The position numbers were made by a program, and so were the translations under genes. A stretch of DNA of 64,000 nt from assembly GCF_004341205.1 (NCBI RefSeq), contig NZ_SLUL01000001.1, positions 124,001 to 188,000 on the forward strand, given 5' to 3'. Shown piece after piece: positions 49,987 through 57,333 of the stretch. This DNA comes from Thermolongibacillus altinsuensis (lineage in GTDB: Bacteria; Bacillota; Bacilli; Bacillales; Anoxybacillaceae). Every line of letters starts with the position of its first letter. Position 1 is the stretch's first letter. The notes below the pieces were generated by a model. It searched no databases, had not been told where the DNA came from, and saw only the letters and a list, made by a program, of their open reading frames with translations.

Positions 49987-50766
49987 ATGCGAATTCGAAT
50001 GCTCATATGGATGCTCGTTTGCCTATTTCCGTATACAGCGTATGCCAGTGGCGGACAAGAGTGGGACAAACTGGATCGTATTTCTGACGAAGCGTTGCAA
50101 ATGACAAAAAATCAACGGTTTGAAGAGGCGAAGCAGTTGCTTGAATATTTCGAGCAACAATTTTTGCAGTTCAATGCGCGTGAAGGAATACAATCAATGG
50201 ATGCGCTTCATGCGCTGACCGTGACGCATGAAGGAGCGGTAAAAACGGTGACCGCTTCGACCCTGCCGATTGAAGAGCGCGTGAATCAAGTAGCCCAATT
50301 TCGTCTCGTCGTCGATGCGGTCCAAGCGAAACACCAGCCTCTTTGGAAAGAAATGAAAGAAACGATCATGTCTGCTTTTGCGGGCATGAAAGAAGCGATG
50401 GAACATGAAGATGAAGGGGCGTTTCAACAAGCGTTTCAACAGTTTTTGCAGCGCTACAAACTGATCGAACCGAGCGCGAAAATTAATGTCGAACCCGAGC
50501 GGTTTCAGCGCGTTGCTGCGCACATTTCTTTGCTTGAGGCTCCCGCTTTTTACCAGTTAGACGCGAATCAACAAGCAAAAGAGCTTCAACAAATGGAAGA
50601 AGATTTAGAGGCGCTCTTTGCCGACGGAAAAAAAGAAGCCGCCGTGCCATCGCTTTGGTGGGTGATGACATCGATCGGCGGGATGATTGTATTGACGCTC
50701 ACATATGTTGGCTGGCGCAAATATCGCGGTGAAAAAGAAAAGCGAATCGTTCAAGGAGAGGAGTAA
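49987..50766 (+). CDS. ypjB: Sporulation protein YpjB
   Basis: This 259-residue protein has a signal peptide (MRIRMLIWMLVCLFPYTAYA), a helical extracytoplasmic domain and one C-terminal membrane segment (about residues 221-243, LWWVMTSIGGMIVLTLTYVGW). ypjB has been linked to sporulation in B. subtilis; its mechanism is unknown. The last 184 bases before the final two codons recur exactly at 57334-57517, so this copy marks the left edge of an accessory insertion. The two copies end in different final codons (GEE here, GED there). Confidence 0.9.
   Translation: MRIRMLIWMLVCLFPYTAYASGGQEWDKLDRISDEALQMTKNQRFEEAKQLLEYFEQQFLQFNAREGIQSMDALHALTVTHEGAVKTVTASTLPIEERVNQVAQFRLVVDAVQAKHQPLWKEMKETIMSAFAGMKEAMEHEDEGAFQQAFQQFLQRYKLIEPSAKINVEPERFQRVAAHISLLEAPAFYQLDANQQAKELQQMEEDLEALFADGKKEAAVPSLWWVMTSIGGMIVLTLTYVGWRKYRGEKEKRIVQGEE
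50576..50759 (+). repeat. 184-bp direct repeat, left copy (ypjB 3' end)
   Basis: By direct comparison every base matches 57334-57517 (offset 6758). The repeat ends seven bases before the ypjB stop codon. Confidence 0.95.
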
Positions 50767-50799
50767 GAGGGTGTCCCAGAAGGGTTGGGACACTCTTTT
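50767..50799 (+). terminator. Terminator after ypjB
   Basis: GTGTCCCA (50771-50778) pairs with TGGGACAC (50786-50793), flanked by GAG/CTC and followed by TCTTTTT. It lies outside the repeat, on the island side. Confidence 0.8.
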
Positions 50800-50984
50800 T
50801 ATCGTTTTATTGACACATGCTAGTGCTCGTGATTGGCTTTATCGTATGCATGGAACAAATATGTGTGAATGACTAGAAAGGTGAGGCAACACATGATATT
50901 CAGTGAAGACAGTCAAGGATTTAAAAATGATTCGTAAAAATATCCTACAATTGTTGAAATTTATGTAATCAAATACTCATTACA

Positions 50985-51601
50985 TTTGGTTATAACTCTT
51001 TAGGAGCTACTCAGTCCATCACTCGTGGAAACGGAACATCTACAAGTAAAACGTTTGACGAAGCGAATTGTTTAGAAACCTTCACTAACAAACTGGCGAA
51101 TGGGACACAATTAAACTCATATACCTATCAATACGATCGGAATAGCAATATAGAAAGTGTTGTTAACAATCATGGCACCATTTTTTATCAATATGATAAG
51201 CTAAATTAATTAGTTCGTGAAACATTGTTAGATGGTACAGTGATTACTTATGAATACGATTTGGTTGGGAACCGAAAGAAAAAATCGTCACGAAGAATGG
51301 AAACAGTATAACAACCTCGTATTCATACAATGCGAAGAATCAATTAACAGAAGTAAACAGGTAAGCGTACCAGTATGATCATAACGGAAATTTAACGAAT
51401 GATGGCGAGCGAACGTATATTTACGATGCGTTTGACCAATTAATCAAAGTTCGAGATGCATCTGGACAATGGATGGCCGAATTTGCATATGATGAAAATG
51501 GAAAACGCAAAAGCATGACCACGGCTGATGGAACAGTGTACTTCCATTATCATTAGGATAAAGTGATTTACGAAACAGATGAAAATGACTATAAAATCTG
51601 A
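50985..51601 (+). pseudogene. Decayed RHS/YD-repeat protein fragment
   Basis: Translation gives characteristic YD repeats: YQYDRNSNIESV, YEYDLVGNR, YQYDHNGNL and FAYDENGKRK, as in RHS/WapA-type polymorphic toxins. The frame has stops at 51207-51209, about 51361 and about 51555, and a shift near an A run at about 51278-51284. It begins and ends mid-protein, so neither a secretion signal nor a toxin domain remains. No ribosome site or start is seen in 50800-50984. The original gene was probably a contact-dependent toxin; this remnant cannot function. Confidence 0.85.
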
Positions 51602-51855
51602 TTCCTTTTCTCTTTTCACCTTTTTTATAGTGTCTGGAATGCCTGGATTTTAACGATACCAACGAAATTGAGTCACCCACAGGTTTTTAATATAAGTATT
51701 TAATGAACAGATTTAAAGTAAACAAAATCAAGATCAAAATGAGCTGCTAGATGACCTTATGTACGGCGATGATTGGTACCTCTATAGCTCAACTCAAAGT
51801 ACAGAATATGAAATAAACAACAATTAAATGATACGTTTATCATGAAATGCTAATT
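51602..51855 (+). other. Non-coding remnant between RHS fragment and surface gene
   Basis: These AT-rich bases have no intact gene. A 36-codon open stretch at 51717-51827 (..NELLDDLMYGDDWYLYSS..) without start or ribosome site may be the tail of a lost immunity or toxin gene; this is a guess. Confidence 0.4.
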
Positions 51856-51884
51856 TTGACAAATTTTTAACAATTACATAATAT
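51856..51884 (+). promoter_or_regulatory. Strong sigma-A promoter of the surface-protein locus
   Basis: Consensus TTGACA (51856-51861), 17-base spacer, TAATAT (51879-51884), about 94 bases before the first surface-protein gene. Confidence 0.75.
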
Positions 51885-51908
51885 GTATTGGGTTTAAATG
51901 GTTTTATG

Positions 51909-51947
51909 TGTAAAATTAAACATTGTAAAACGATGTAAAATTAAACA
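51909..51947 (+). repeat. 14-bp direct repeat in the surface-gene leader
   Basis: TGTAAAATTAAACA occurs exactly at 51909-51922 and 51934-51947, start-to-start 25 bases, between the promoter and the ribosome site. It could bind a regulator or act in the mRNA leader. Confidence 0.7.
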
Positions 51948-51977
51948 GTAATTTCTTTGCGGAAAGGAGGTGAAATG

Positions 51978-53858
51978 ATGCGAAAGGGCCTGACGTATAT
52001 ATTATCCACTTGCCTTATTTTAGGGGTGCCTACCATAACTCAAGCCCAGGAATTGGGTGAATCTAAAGAATCTGTTGAGCCTTTAATACAGAACGAGACG
52101 ATTACGTATCCTCTAAATAGTCTGGATTCTGAAAAAGTAAATACTCAAGAAAGCTATAATCTGAATCTAGCATCTGCAGATGCGCCATTCACATCCACTA
52201 AAGGACAAGTCGCCGAATCTAAAGCGAATGTTACAGGCGAGCTAGAAAAAGAAATTGCTGAAAATTCCGGCGAAAACAAGGGTGAACTTTCTGTTAAACC
52301 AAGCAAGGAAGTGCTTCAGAAAGAGGATAAAGGTGCATTAAATACTAACGCACTCCCTGCTAAAAAGGATAATAAAAAAGCTACCCCATCTTTAAGCCTA
52401 GGCATTGGGGGATTAAACATTAATATCAATGTCTTAGGAGAAAAACGTTTGCTTGGAATTGGATTAGGCTTACCGGTTGTAGGAAATGTAAACGTAAACA
52501 TTTTAGGGCAAACGAAAGCAAGCTCTGCAGAAGAGCAATCTACTCGCAATACCTTGCTAGGAGTAGACATAACAGGTTCCAAACTAGTAGGCGATGCCCG
52601 CATAGGAGTGTTAGAAGGCGGAAAAGTTCTTCGTGATAATGAAGAAGAACGTAATGGCGGACTAGCGGTTGTAGAGTTAGACAATATATTTGGGAAAACA
52701 CACTTAGGAGTAGCTGAAGTTCTCGAACAAACATCTGGAAATATAAATAAACTTCAAAGCGGATTATTGTTGGCGGGCTTGAAGGATACTCCTTTTGGGG
52801 ATGCTAATTTTGGAGTAGCCGAATTCAATAAAGTGGAAGCCCCAGACTATAAAGAAGTACACACCGGCTTAGTCATAGCTGATGTCAATAACACTCCTTT
52901 AGGAGACGGACACCTTGGAATAGCTGAAGTGAAAAAGGTTGAAACACCTGATTATAGCGAATTTCACTCTGGGCTAATTATAGGTGATGTTACAAACACA
53001 CCTCTAGGAGATGCACATTTAGGGCTTATTGAATATAAACAAACAGAAACAGACGAATATAAATCTTCTAATGGTGGATTAGTGATTGGGGACATAAAAG
53101 ATTCACCGATAATAGATGATTCGCATATTGGTATAGGTGAATTTCAACAAGTAGAGAAAAAGGATCCTGCCCCAACCCAAGAGAAACCAAAAGAGGAACC
53201 AAAACAAGAAGAACAACCTGATACGAAGCCGGTAGAGGGCAATCCTGGAAATAAAGATGGAAATGGAAGCACTCAACCGGAGAATTCGGAGCAACCAATT
53301 AACCAAGAGCAACCAAGCAATCCAGAGCAACCAAGCAATCCAGAGCAACCAAGCAATCCAGAACAACCAAGCAATCCAGAACAACCAAGTAATCCAGCAA
53401 AACCAAGTGATTCTGTGAATCCTAGTCAAATTCCACCATCTACATCGGTTAATGATGGTAGCCAAGAACAAAAAAATGATCCTATAGCAAAGTTCATTGA
53501 AGAATTGGTGGATGCAGGAAATAAAATAATTCTCAATCAGTCAAATACAGATGATTTGAGCCAATTACAAAATGTATTGGATGAAAAACAAAAAAATAGC
53601 AATCATCCATTAGGCTCACAAGTGGTTTTAATATTTACTTCTTCGAGCCCGACTAATGGCGGATCATCAACAAATGGTTCATCGGGTTCTGCAGGTTCAA
53701 ACGGAGGATCTGGAATAGTAGCTTATCTAGACTATGCTTATACCAATGACATAGATTTAAATAACCAAATGATCCGTATTCTAGATGAGTTATCAGATCA
53801 ATGGGTTAAAGGTCCGCCTATAGAACCACCGAAATCTTCCTTCTTCTTAGTCGCATAA
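51978..53858 (+). CDS. Secreted repeat protein A with six GDxHxG modules and NPEQP stalk
   Basis: This 626-residue protein has a signal peptide ending near ITQAQ, a Ser/Glu-rich region, a Gly/Ile-rich segment (LSLGIGGLNINI), then six tandem modules of about 35 residues (DNA 52548-53165) of the pattern G-L-V-I-x-D-V-x-x-T-P-L-G-D-x-H-L-G-I-x-E-x-x-K-V-E-T. A Pro-rich NPEQPS stalk (DNA about 53285-53405) and a Gly/Ser-rich C-terminal domain follow. No LPXTG or hydrophobic tail is present. The ribosome site AAAGGAGGTGA is close to perfect; ATG 51978 is better spaced than 51975. I do not recognise the module. It lies in a 184-bp-repeat-flanked island and precedes an LPKTG paralogue and a sortase, so a surface or spore-surface role is inferred. 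Confidence 0.85.
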   Translation: MRKGLTYILSTCLILGVPTITQAQELGESKESVEPLIQNETITYPLNSLDSEKVNTQESYNLNLASADAPFTSTKGQVAESKANVTGELEKEIAENSGENKGELSVKPSKEVLQKEDKGALNTNALPAKKDNKKATPSLSLGIGGLNININVLGEKRLLGIGLGLPVVGNVNVNILGQTKASSAEEQSTRNTLLGVDITGSKLVGDARIGVLEGGKVLRDNEEERNGGLAVVELDNIFGKTHLGVAEVLEQTSGNINKLQSGLLLAGLKDTPFGDANFGVAEFNKVEAPDYKEVHTGLVIADVNNTPLGDGHLGIAEVKKVETPDYSEFHSGLIIGDVTNTPLGDAHLGLIEYKQTETDEYKSSNGGLVIGDIKDSPIIDDSHIGIGEFQQVEKKDPAPTQEKPKEEPKQEEQPDTKPVEGNPGNKDGNGSTQPENSEQPINQEQPSNPEQPSNPEQPSNPEQPSNPEQPSNPAKPSDSVNPSQIPPSTSVNDGSQEQKNDPIAKFIEELVDAGNKIILNQSNTDDLSQLQNVLDEKQKNSNHPLGSQVVLIFTSSSPTNGGSSTNGSSGSAGSNGGSGIVAYLDYAYTNDIDLNNQMIRILDELSDQWVKGPPIEPPKSSFFLVA

Positions 53859-53877
53859 TAAAAAACTAAGAAGAAGG
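53839..53877 (+). promoter_or_regulatory. 13-bp hairpin at the junction of the two surface-protein genes
   Basis: CCTTCTTCTTAGT (53839-53851) pairs perfectly with ACTAAGAAGAAGG (53865-53877). The stop codon of protein A lies in the loop, and the 3' arm runs into the purine-rich ribosome site of protein B (start 53887). No T tract follows, so translational coupling is more likely than termination. Confidence 0.65.
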
Positions 53878-53886
53878 GGAAGGAAA

Positions 53887-55290
53887 ATGAATAAAAAAGT
53901 TGTTGTAAAATCGTTGAAAAATATTGTTTATGCAGGAACATTCGTTATTGGCATCTCACTTTTTGGAAATGCCGTTAGTGCAGAGGAAATAAATAATCAA
54001 GATGTACAAGCTTTATCTAATGGTGTAACTCAGTCAGTGGTATCTAATACGCAAACTCTAACCAATGCTGTAGCTCAGCCAGTGGGATCTAAAGACATTA
54101 CAAATACTGCGGTTCAATCAAATGAAAATAGCCAGGTAAATGCAACAAACACAACTAGCGAAAATAACCAAGAGAAAGCAACAAGCACAGCTAGCGATGA
54201 ACAGTCTATCATTCCAAAAAATCCACCTGTAAAAACAGGGGATCCTGCTGGAAAAGACGATAATATTAAAAGCGAGAAAAAAGCTTCTCTTATCAGCATT
54301 GGTTTAGGAGGAAGTCTTTTAAAGCCAATAACTGGTGATATCAATATCGATATCATCGGCGGCAAAAAAGTCGAAACAAAAGATGGCAGCACTCTTACTA
54401 CTGGCGGGGTTGTTCAAGCTGATTTAAAAGGTTCTGATTTACTCGGAGATACACATTTGGGTGTGCTTGAAGGCACAAAAATTAAAACAGATGATTACGA
54501 ATATACACATGGTGCAGTGGCTGATCTTGATGTTAAAAAATCAGTAGTTGGAGATGCGCATGTTGGTGTCATTGAACGTGAAAAGGTGGAAACTGACGAG
54601 TATACATGGCAACATAGCGGCATCGTAATTGTAGACACCAGAAACACTCCAATTCTTGGAGATGTGCATACTGGTATTGGAGAGACTGAAAAGTTTGAAA
54701 CTAAACAGCCTTCTGCTCCAAATCAACCAAAACAACCAGGCAACCCAGAACAACCTTGCAACTGCAATCCAGAACAGCCTGGCAATCCGGAACAACCTGG
54801 CAATCCGGAGCAGCCTGGCAATCCGGAACAACCTGGCAATCCGGAACAGCCTGGCAATCCAGAACAACCAAGTAATCCAGAACAACCAAGTAATCCAGAA
54901 CAACCAAGTAATCCAGAACAACCAAGCAATCCAGGACAACCAAGCAATCCAGGACAACCAAGCAATCCAGAACAACCAAGCAATCCAGAACAACCAAGCA
55001 ATCCGGAACAGCCTGGCAATCCGGAGCAACCAGGCAATCCGGAACAACCTGATAATCCAAAACAACCTTGCAACTGCAATCCAGAACAGCCTGGCAATCC
55101 GGAGCAACCAGGCAATCCGGAACAACCTGAAAAAACAAGTATGGAAACTCCTAATACACCTGATAACAATTCTGAAAAAACATTACCTAAAACAGGTTCA
55201 GCATTAGATTCTTTTATCCTTTTACTTGCTTCCATTATGATGATTTTAGTAGGATTCGTTTTAAGAAGATTTAACTCTAAGCTAGCTTAA
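53887..55290 (+). CDS. LPKTG-anchored repeat protein B with three GDxHxG modules and NPEQP stalk
   Basis: This 467-residue paralogue of protein A has a signal peptide (cleavage likely after NAVSA), a Thr/Asn/Gln-rich region, the same Gly/Ile segment (SLISIGLGGSLL), three of the 35-residue modules (DNA about 54400-54705; e.g. LLGDTHLGVLEG, VVGDAHVGVIER), a long NPEQPG/S stalk (about 54730-55130) and a cell-wall sorting signal: LPKTG at 433-437, a hydrophobic stretch and a basic end (RRFNSK). It should be covalently attached to peptidoglycan by a sortase; one is encoded next. CNC motifs occur at both ends of the stalk, which is unusual for such proteins. Function unknown; adhesion or spore/cell-surface display is inferred. 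Confidence 0.9.
   Translation: MNKKVVVKSLKNIVYAGTFVIGISLFGNAVSAEEINNQDVQALSNGVTQSVVSNTQTLTNAVAQPVGSKDITNTAVQSNENSQVNATNTTSENNQEKATSTASDEQSIIPKNPPVKTGDPAGKDDNIKSEKKASLISIGLGGSLLKPITGDINIDIIGGKKVETKDGSTLTTGGVVQADLKGSDLLGDTHLGVLEGTKIKTDDYEYTHGAVADLDVKKSVVGDAHVGVIEREKVETDEYTWQHSGIVIVDTRNTPILGDVHTGIGETEKFETKQPSAPNQPKQPGNPEQPCNCNPEQPGNPEQPGNPEQPGNPEQPGNPEQPGNPEQPSNPEQPSNPEQPSNPEQPSNPGQPSNPGQPSNPEQPSNPEQPSNPEQPGNPEQPGNPEQPDNPKQPCNCNPEQPGNPEQPGNPEQPEKTSMETPNTPDNNSEKTLPKTGSALDSFILLLASIMMILVGFVLRRFNSKLA
54730..55130 (+). repeat. 18-bp tandem repeats encoding the NPEQPG/S stalk of protein B
   Basis: About twenty units encode N-P-E-Q-P-G/S, with G-type units at the ends and S-type and NPGQPS units in the middle. 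Two near-identical blocks encoding QPCNCNPEQPGNPEQP sit at each end. A shorter tract of the same type is in protein A at about 53285-53405. Such tracts change length readily. Confidence 0.9.
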
Positions 55291-55340
55291 TAATTGAATT
55301 GTACGACTTTCTGTATACCAATTGGTAGAAATTTTTGTAT

Positions 55341-55367
55341 GGAGGGCTGGCCACCCTCCTTTTTTTT
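55341..55367 (+). terminator. Terminator between protein B and the sortase gene
   Basis: GGAGGG (55341-55346) pairs with CCCTCC (55354-55359) across a 7-base loop, then eight Ts, only 19 bases before the sortase start. Read-through would set a lower sortase level. Confidence 0.85.
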
Positions 55368-55385
55368 AAGGAAGGTGTTATAACC

Positions 55386-55991
55386 GTGAAAAAGTTAGGT
55401 AGTGTGTTCATTGTTATCGGGGTTTTTTTGTTGCTATTTATTGTGTTTACAAAGGTGAAAACATTTTATGAACAAAAGAAATTAGTAGAAGAATACACTT
55501 CGTTGTCTTTTACAGAACAACCTTCTAATGAACCAGAAAAGCCAATAAAAGAAGGACAAGTGATTGGAATTCTAAAAATCCCAAAAATTAATTTAGAAAC
55601 TCCTATTAAGGAAGGAGCACGACCTGAAGATATAAAATATGCGGTAGGACATTTACCTGCTTCAAGCTCTATTTATAATTTAGGGAAGAAGAATCAAAAT
55701 TTTGTTATCGCTGGTCATCGTTCCCACACTTATGGGAAGTTTTTTAATCGACTAGATGAATTGCAGAAAGATGATCATATCATCATTTATGTACAAAACA
55801 AAGTACTGACCTATAAGGTCTTTAATAAGAAGATTGTAAAGCCTACAGAAATTGATGTAATTTATCCAATTAAGAATAAGTCAATGGTTACGTTAGTTAC
55901 GTGTCATCCAAAATACTCAAATAAACAAAGACTGATTGTTTTTGCTGAACTGGAGACGGAACAAATAAAAGATGGACGAGATAAATTTTAA
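55386..55991 (+). CDS. Class D-type sortase
   Basis: This 201-residue protein has an N-terminal membrane anchor (about residues 5-24) and a sortase domain with all three catalytic residues: His111 in AGHRSH, Cys173 in TLVTCHP and Arg182 in KQRLIV. The TLVTC signature and small size fit class D (B. cereus/B. anthracis SrtC-like) sortases; the exact class is not certain. It should cleave LPKTG of protein B and attach it to the wall. GTG 55386 follows AAGGAAGGTG; the frame upstream runs through the terminator. Confidence 0.9.
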   Translation: MKKLGSVFIVIGVFLLLFIVFTKVKTFYEQKKLVEEYTSLSFTEQPSNEPEKPIKEGQVIGILKIPKINLETPIKEGARPEDIKYAVGHLPASSSIYNLGKKNQNFVIAGHRSHTYGKFFNRLDELQKDDHIIIYVQNKVLTYKVFNKKIVKPTEIDVIYPIKNKSMVTLVTCHPKYSNKQRLIVFAELETEQIKDGRDKF

Positions 55992-56043
55992 TGAGATGCG
56001 TGCCTGTCATCGGGTTGTCCGTGTCAATGCGGATCTGAAGGGA

Positions 56044-56137
56044 GCAGTGTAAATTAGCATATTATTTCGGGTATCCTTTTTCAAATTATTTCGGTTCATT
56101 CTCTGAAACTGTACATCAATCTACATATTTACACTGC
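56044..56137. repeat. 94-bp element with 11-bp inverted ends
   Basis: GCAGTGTAAAT (56044-56054) and ATTTACACTGC (56127-56137) are perfect inverted repeats. Inside, ATTATTTCGG occurs twice (56061-56070, 56085-56094). This resembles joined ends of an IS element or a miniature element, but no transposase or clear target duplication is seen. The family is not identified. Confidence 0.5.
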
Positions 56138-56204
56138 ACAGACGCTCCTTTTTACGAAATAAGAAGGGAAACCACCTTAACTTAGCGAAAGTAGAGGAGT
56201 TGCA

Positions 56205-56847
56205 ATGACTGCGATTCGAGTCAAGCCGGAAGAGCTGGAAACAGTAGCAAAGCATGTTCCCAATGCAGAGGATGTCTGTCAAAGTGCGCGGATCTCACTT
56301 TTCTAGGGACTCTCCTCTCTAGTGATGGAGATTCTCGGAATCGGCTCTGCCGCTATCCATGAGCTCAAAGACGAACTTCTTCATTGGCTCCACCGCAATG
56401 AAGAAAAGATGAATGAAGCGGAAGAACTGTTGTATCGAACAGCTGCGGCAATGTGCTAGGCAGACTAAATACTTGCCGACAACATGACAAAATTCTTTCT
56501 GAAGCTCCTTGGTTGGTATGACTAGCAGCGATGGTTTGGAGAATATGATCCAGTGACTGAAGAACGGATTTCAGGATGGGACCGCCTGCTTGCGGGAGGA
56601 ATGTTATTGGCTTTTTTTTATTCCTCCTGTCAAAGGGGTGGGAATCGCCGACAAAGCGAGGATCAAAGGAACGAAAGCGGTGGGAACAGCAGCGGATGTT
56701 TCCAAATTGGTCTCGCAAACGAAACATGTTCTCCGCTACGATAAAATCATGCCAGCCCTTCAAACGGTATACAGCCAAGTGGTAAATAAAAGCGCTGATT
56801 ACCAACACGATCCGTTCGTTCAAAAAGCAATGGGACGACCTTTTTGA
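56205..56847 (+). pseudogene. Decayed WXG/LXG-type toxin with pre-toxin (PT-TG) segment
   Basis: From ATG 56205 (GAGGAG upstream) the frame reads MTAIRVKPEELETVAKHV, like the N-terminus of WXG100/LXG secreted toxins, but stops at TAG 56304. The same frame continues with helical sequence (AAIHELKDELLHWLHRNEEKM) to more stops near 56457-56526, then YDPVTEERISGWDRLLAGGML. A one-base shift at an eight-T run (56612-56619) leads to FIPPVKGVGIADKARIKG. This is the pre-toxin TG pattern (TGE..S..DRxLAGGMLLAxFIPPV) of Firmicute polymorphic toxins. The C-terminal toxin domain is missing. The gene is dead; its immunity gene may survive downstream. Confidence 0.82.
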
Positions 56848-57002
56848 CAGCGTTCGATTTGTCCAGTGGTAGCCAGCCTTAGCGGGAATTGGTCCAGCAC
56901 TCCGCGTATAGATGAGCGAAGTCATAAAGAATTAAAAGAGGCTACAATGAATATGATTGGCAAAACTAGGGATGGTTGGCAAGGGTATGGGTAAATTTAA
57001 AT

Positions 57003-57305
57003 ATGGATAAATTTATCAAGGTGTTAAATCACTATCCCAATGGAACAAAACTGATAATAGAGTGGAAAGGTGGATTACGAATTAAAGGTTTATTAGACAC
57101 CATTTATGAAACAGACAATGGGCTGGAATTAGAAGATGAGGATTACGATGAATACTTTGCTTGTACTTTAAAAATTCTGTCCATTGAGAACAATCCGTTT
57201 GGTAATGTTTTAAGCGAAAATAATTTATTAGAAGTATCAAAACATGACAAACCAAATAAAATTTTTTTGGAGAATGGTGTATTGATATGGCATGATATGA
57301 ATTGA
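57003..57305 (+). CDS. Probable orphan immunity protein
   Basis: This 100-residue acidic, soluble protein (MDKFIKVLNHYPNGTKLIIEWKGG..., ELEDEDYDEYFACTLKIL) directly follows the decayed toxin gene, the usual place of an immunity gene in LXG/WXG cassettes. It is intact. I cannot name its immunity family; the role is inferred from position, size and acidity. The ribosome site before ATG 57003 is weak, and a TTG at 56976 is an alternative start. Its base composition is AT-rich like the rest of the island. Confidence 0.6.
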   Translation: MDKFIKVLNHYPNGTKLIIEWKGGLRIKGLLDTIYETDNGLELEDEDYDEYFACTLKILSIENNPFGNVLSENNLLEVSKHDKPNKIFLENGVLIWHDMN

Positions 57306-57333
57306 TAAATAACAACTATTTTAGAGGGTGCAC

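Noticed and set aside
54730-55130. Tandem repeats that could be mistaken for a CRISPR array
   Set aside because: The units are contiguous 18-bp codon repeats with no unique spacers and lie in frame inside a secreted-protein gene.
54541-55235. Long open frames on the - strand and in a second + frame across the stalk repeats of protein B
   Set aside because: They are by-products of an 18-bp repeat whose unit lacks stops in several frames. They have no ribosome site or start context, and the products are monotonous.
56365-56925. 186-codon - strand frame opposite the toxin remnant
   Set aside because: It has no ribosome site and low-quality composition, and the + strand shows recognisable WXG/PT-TG sequence.
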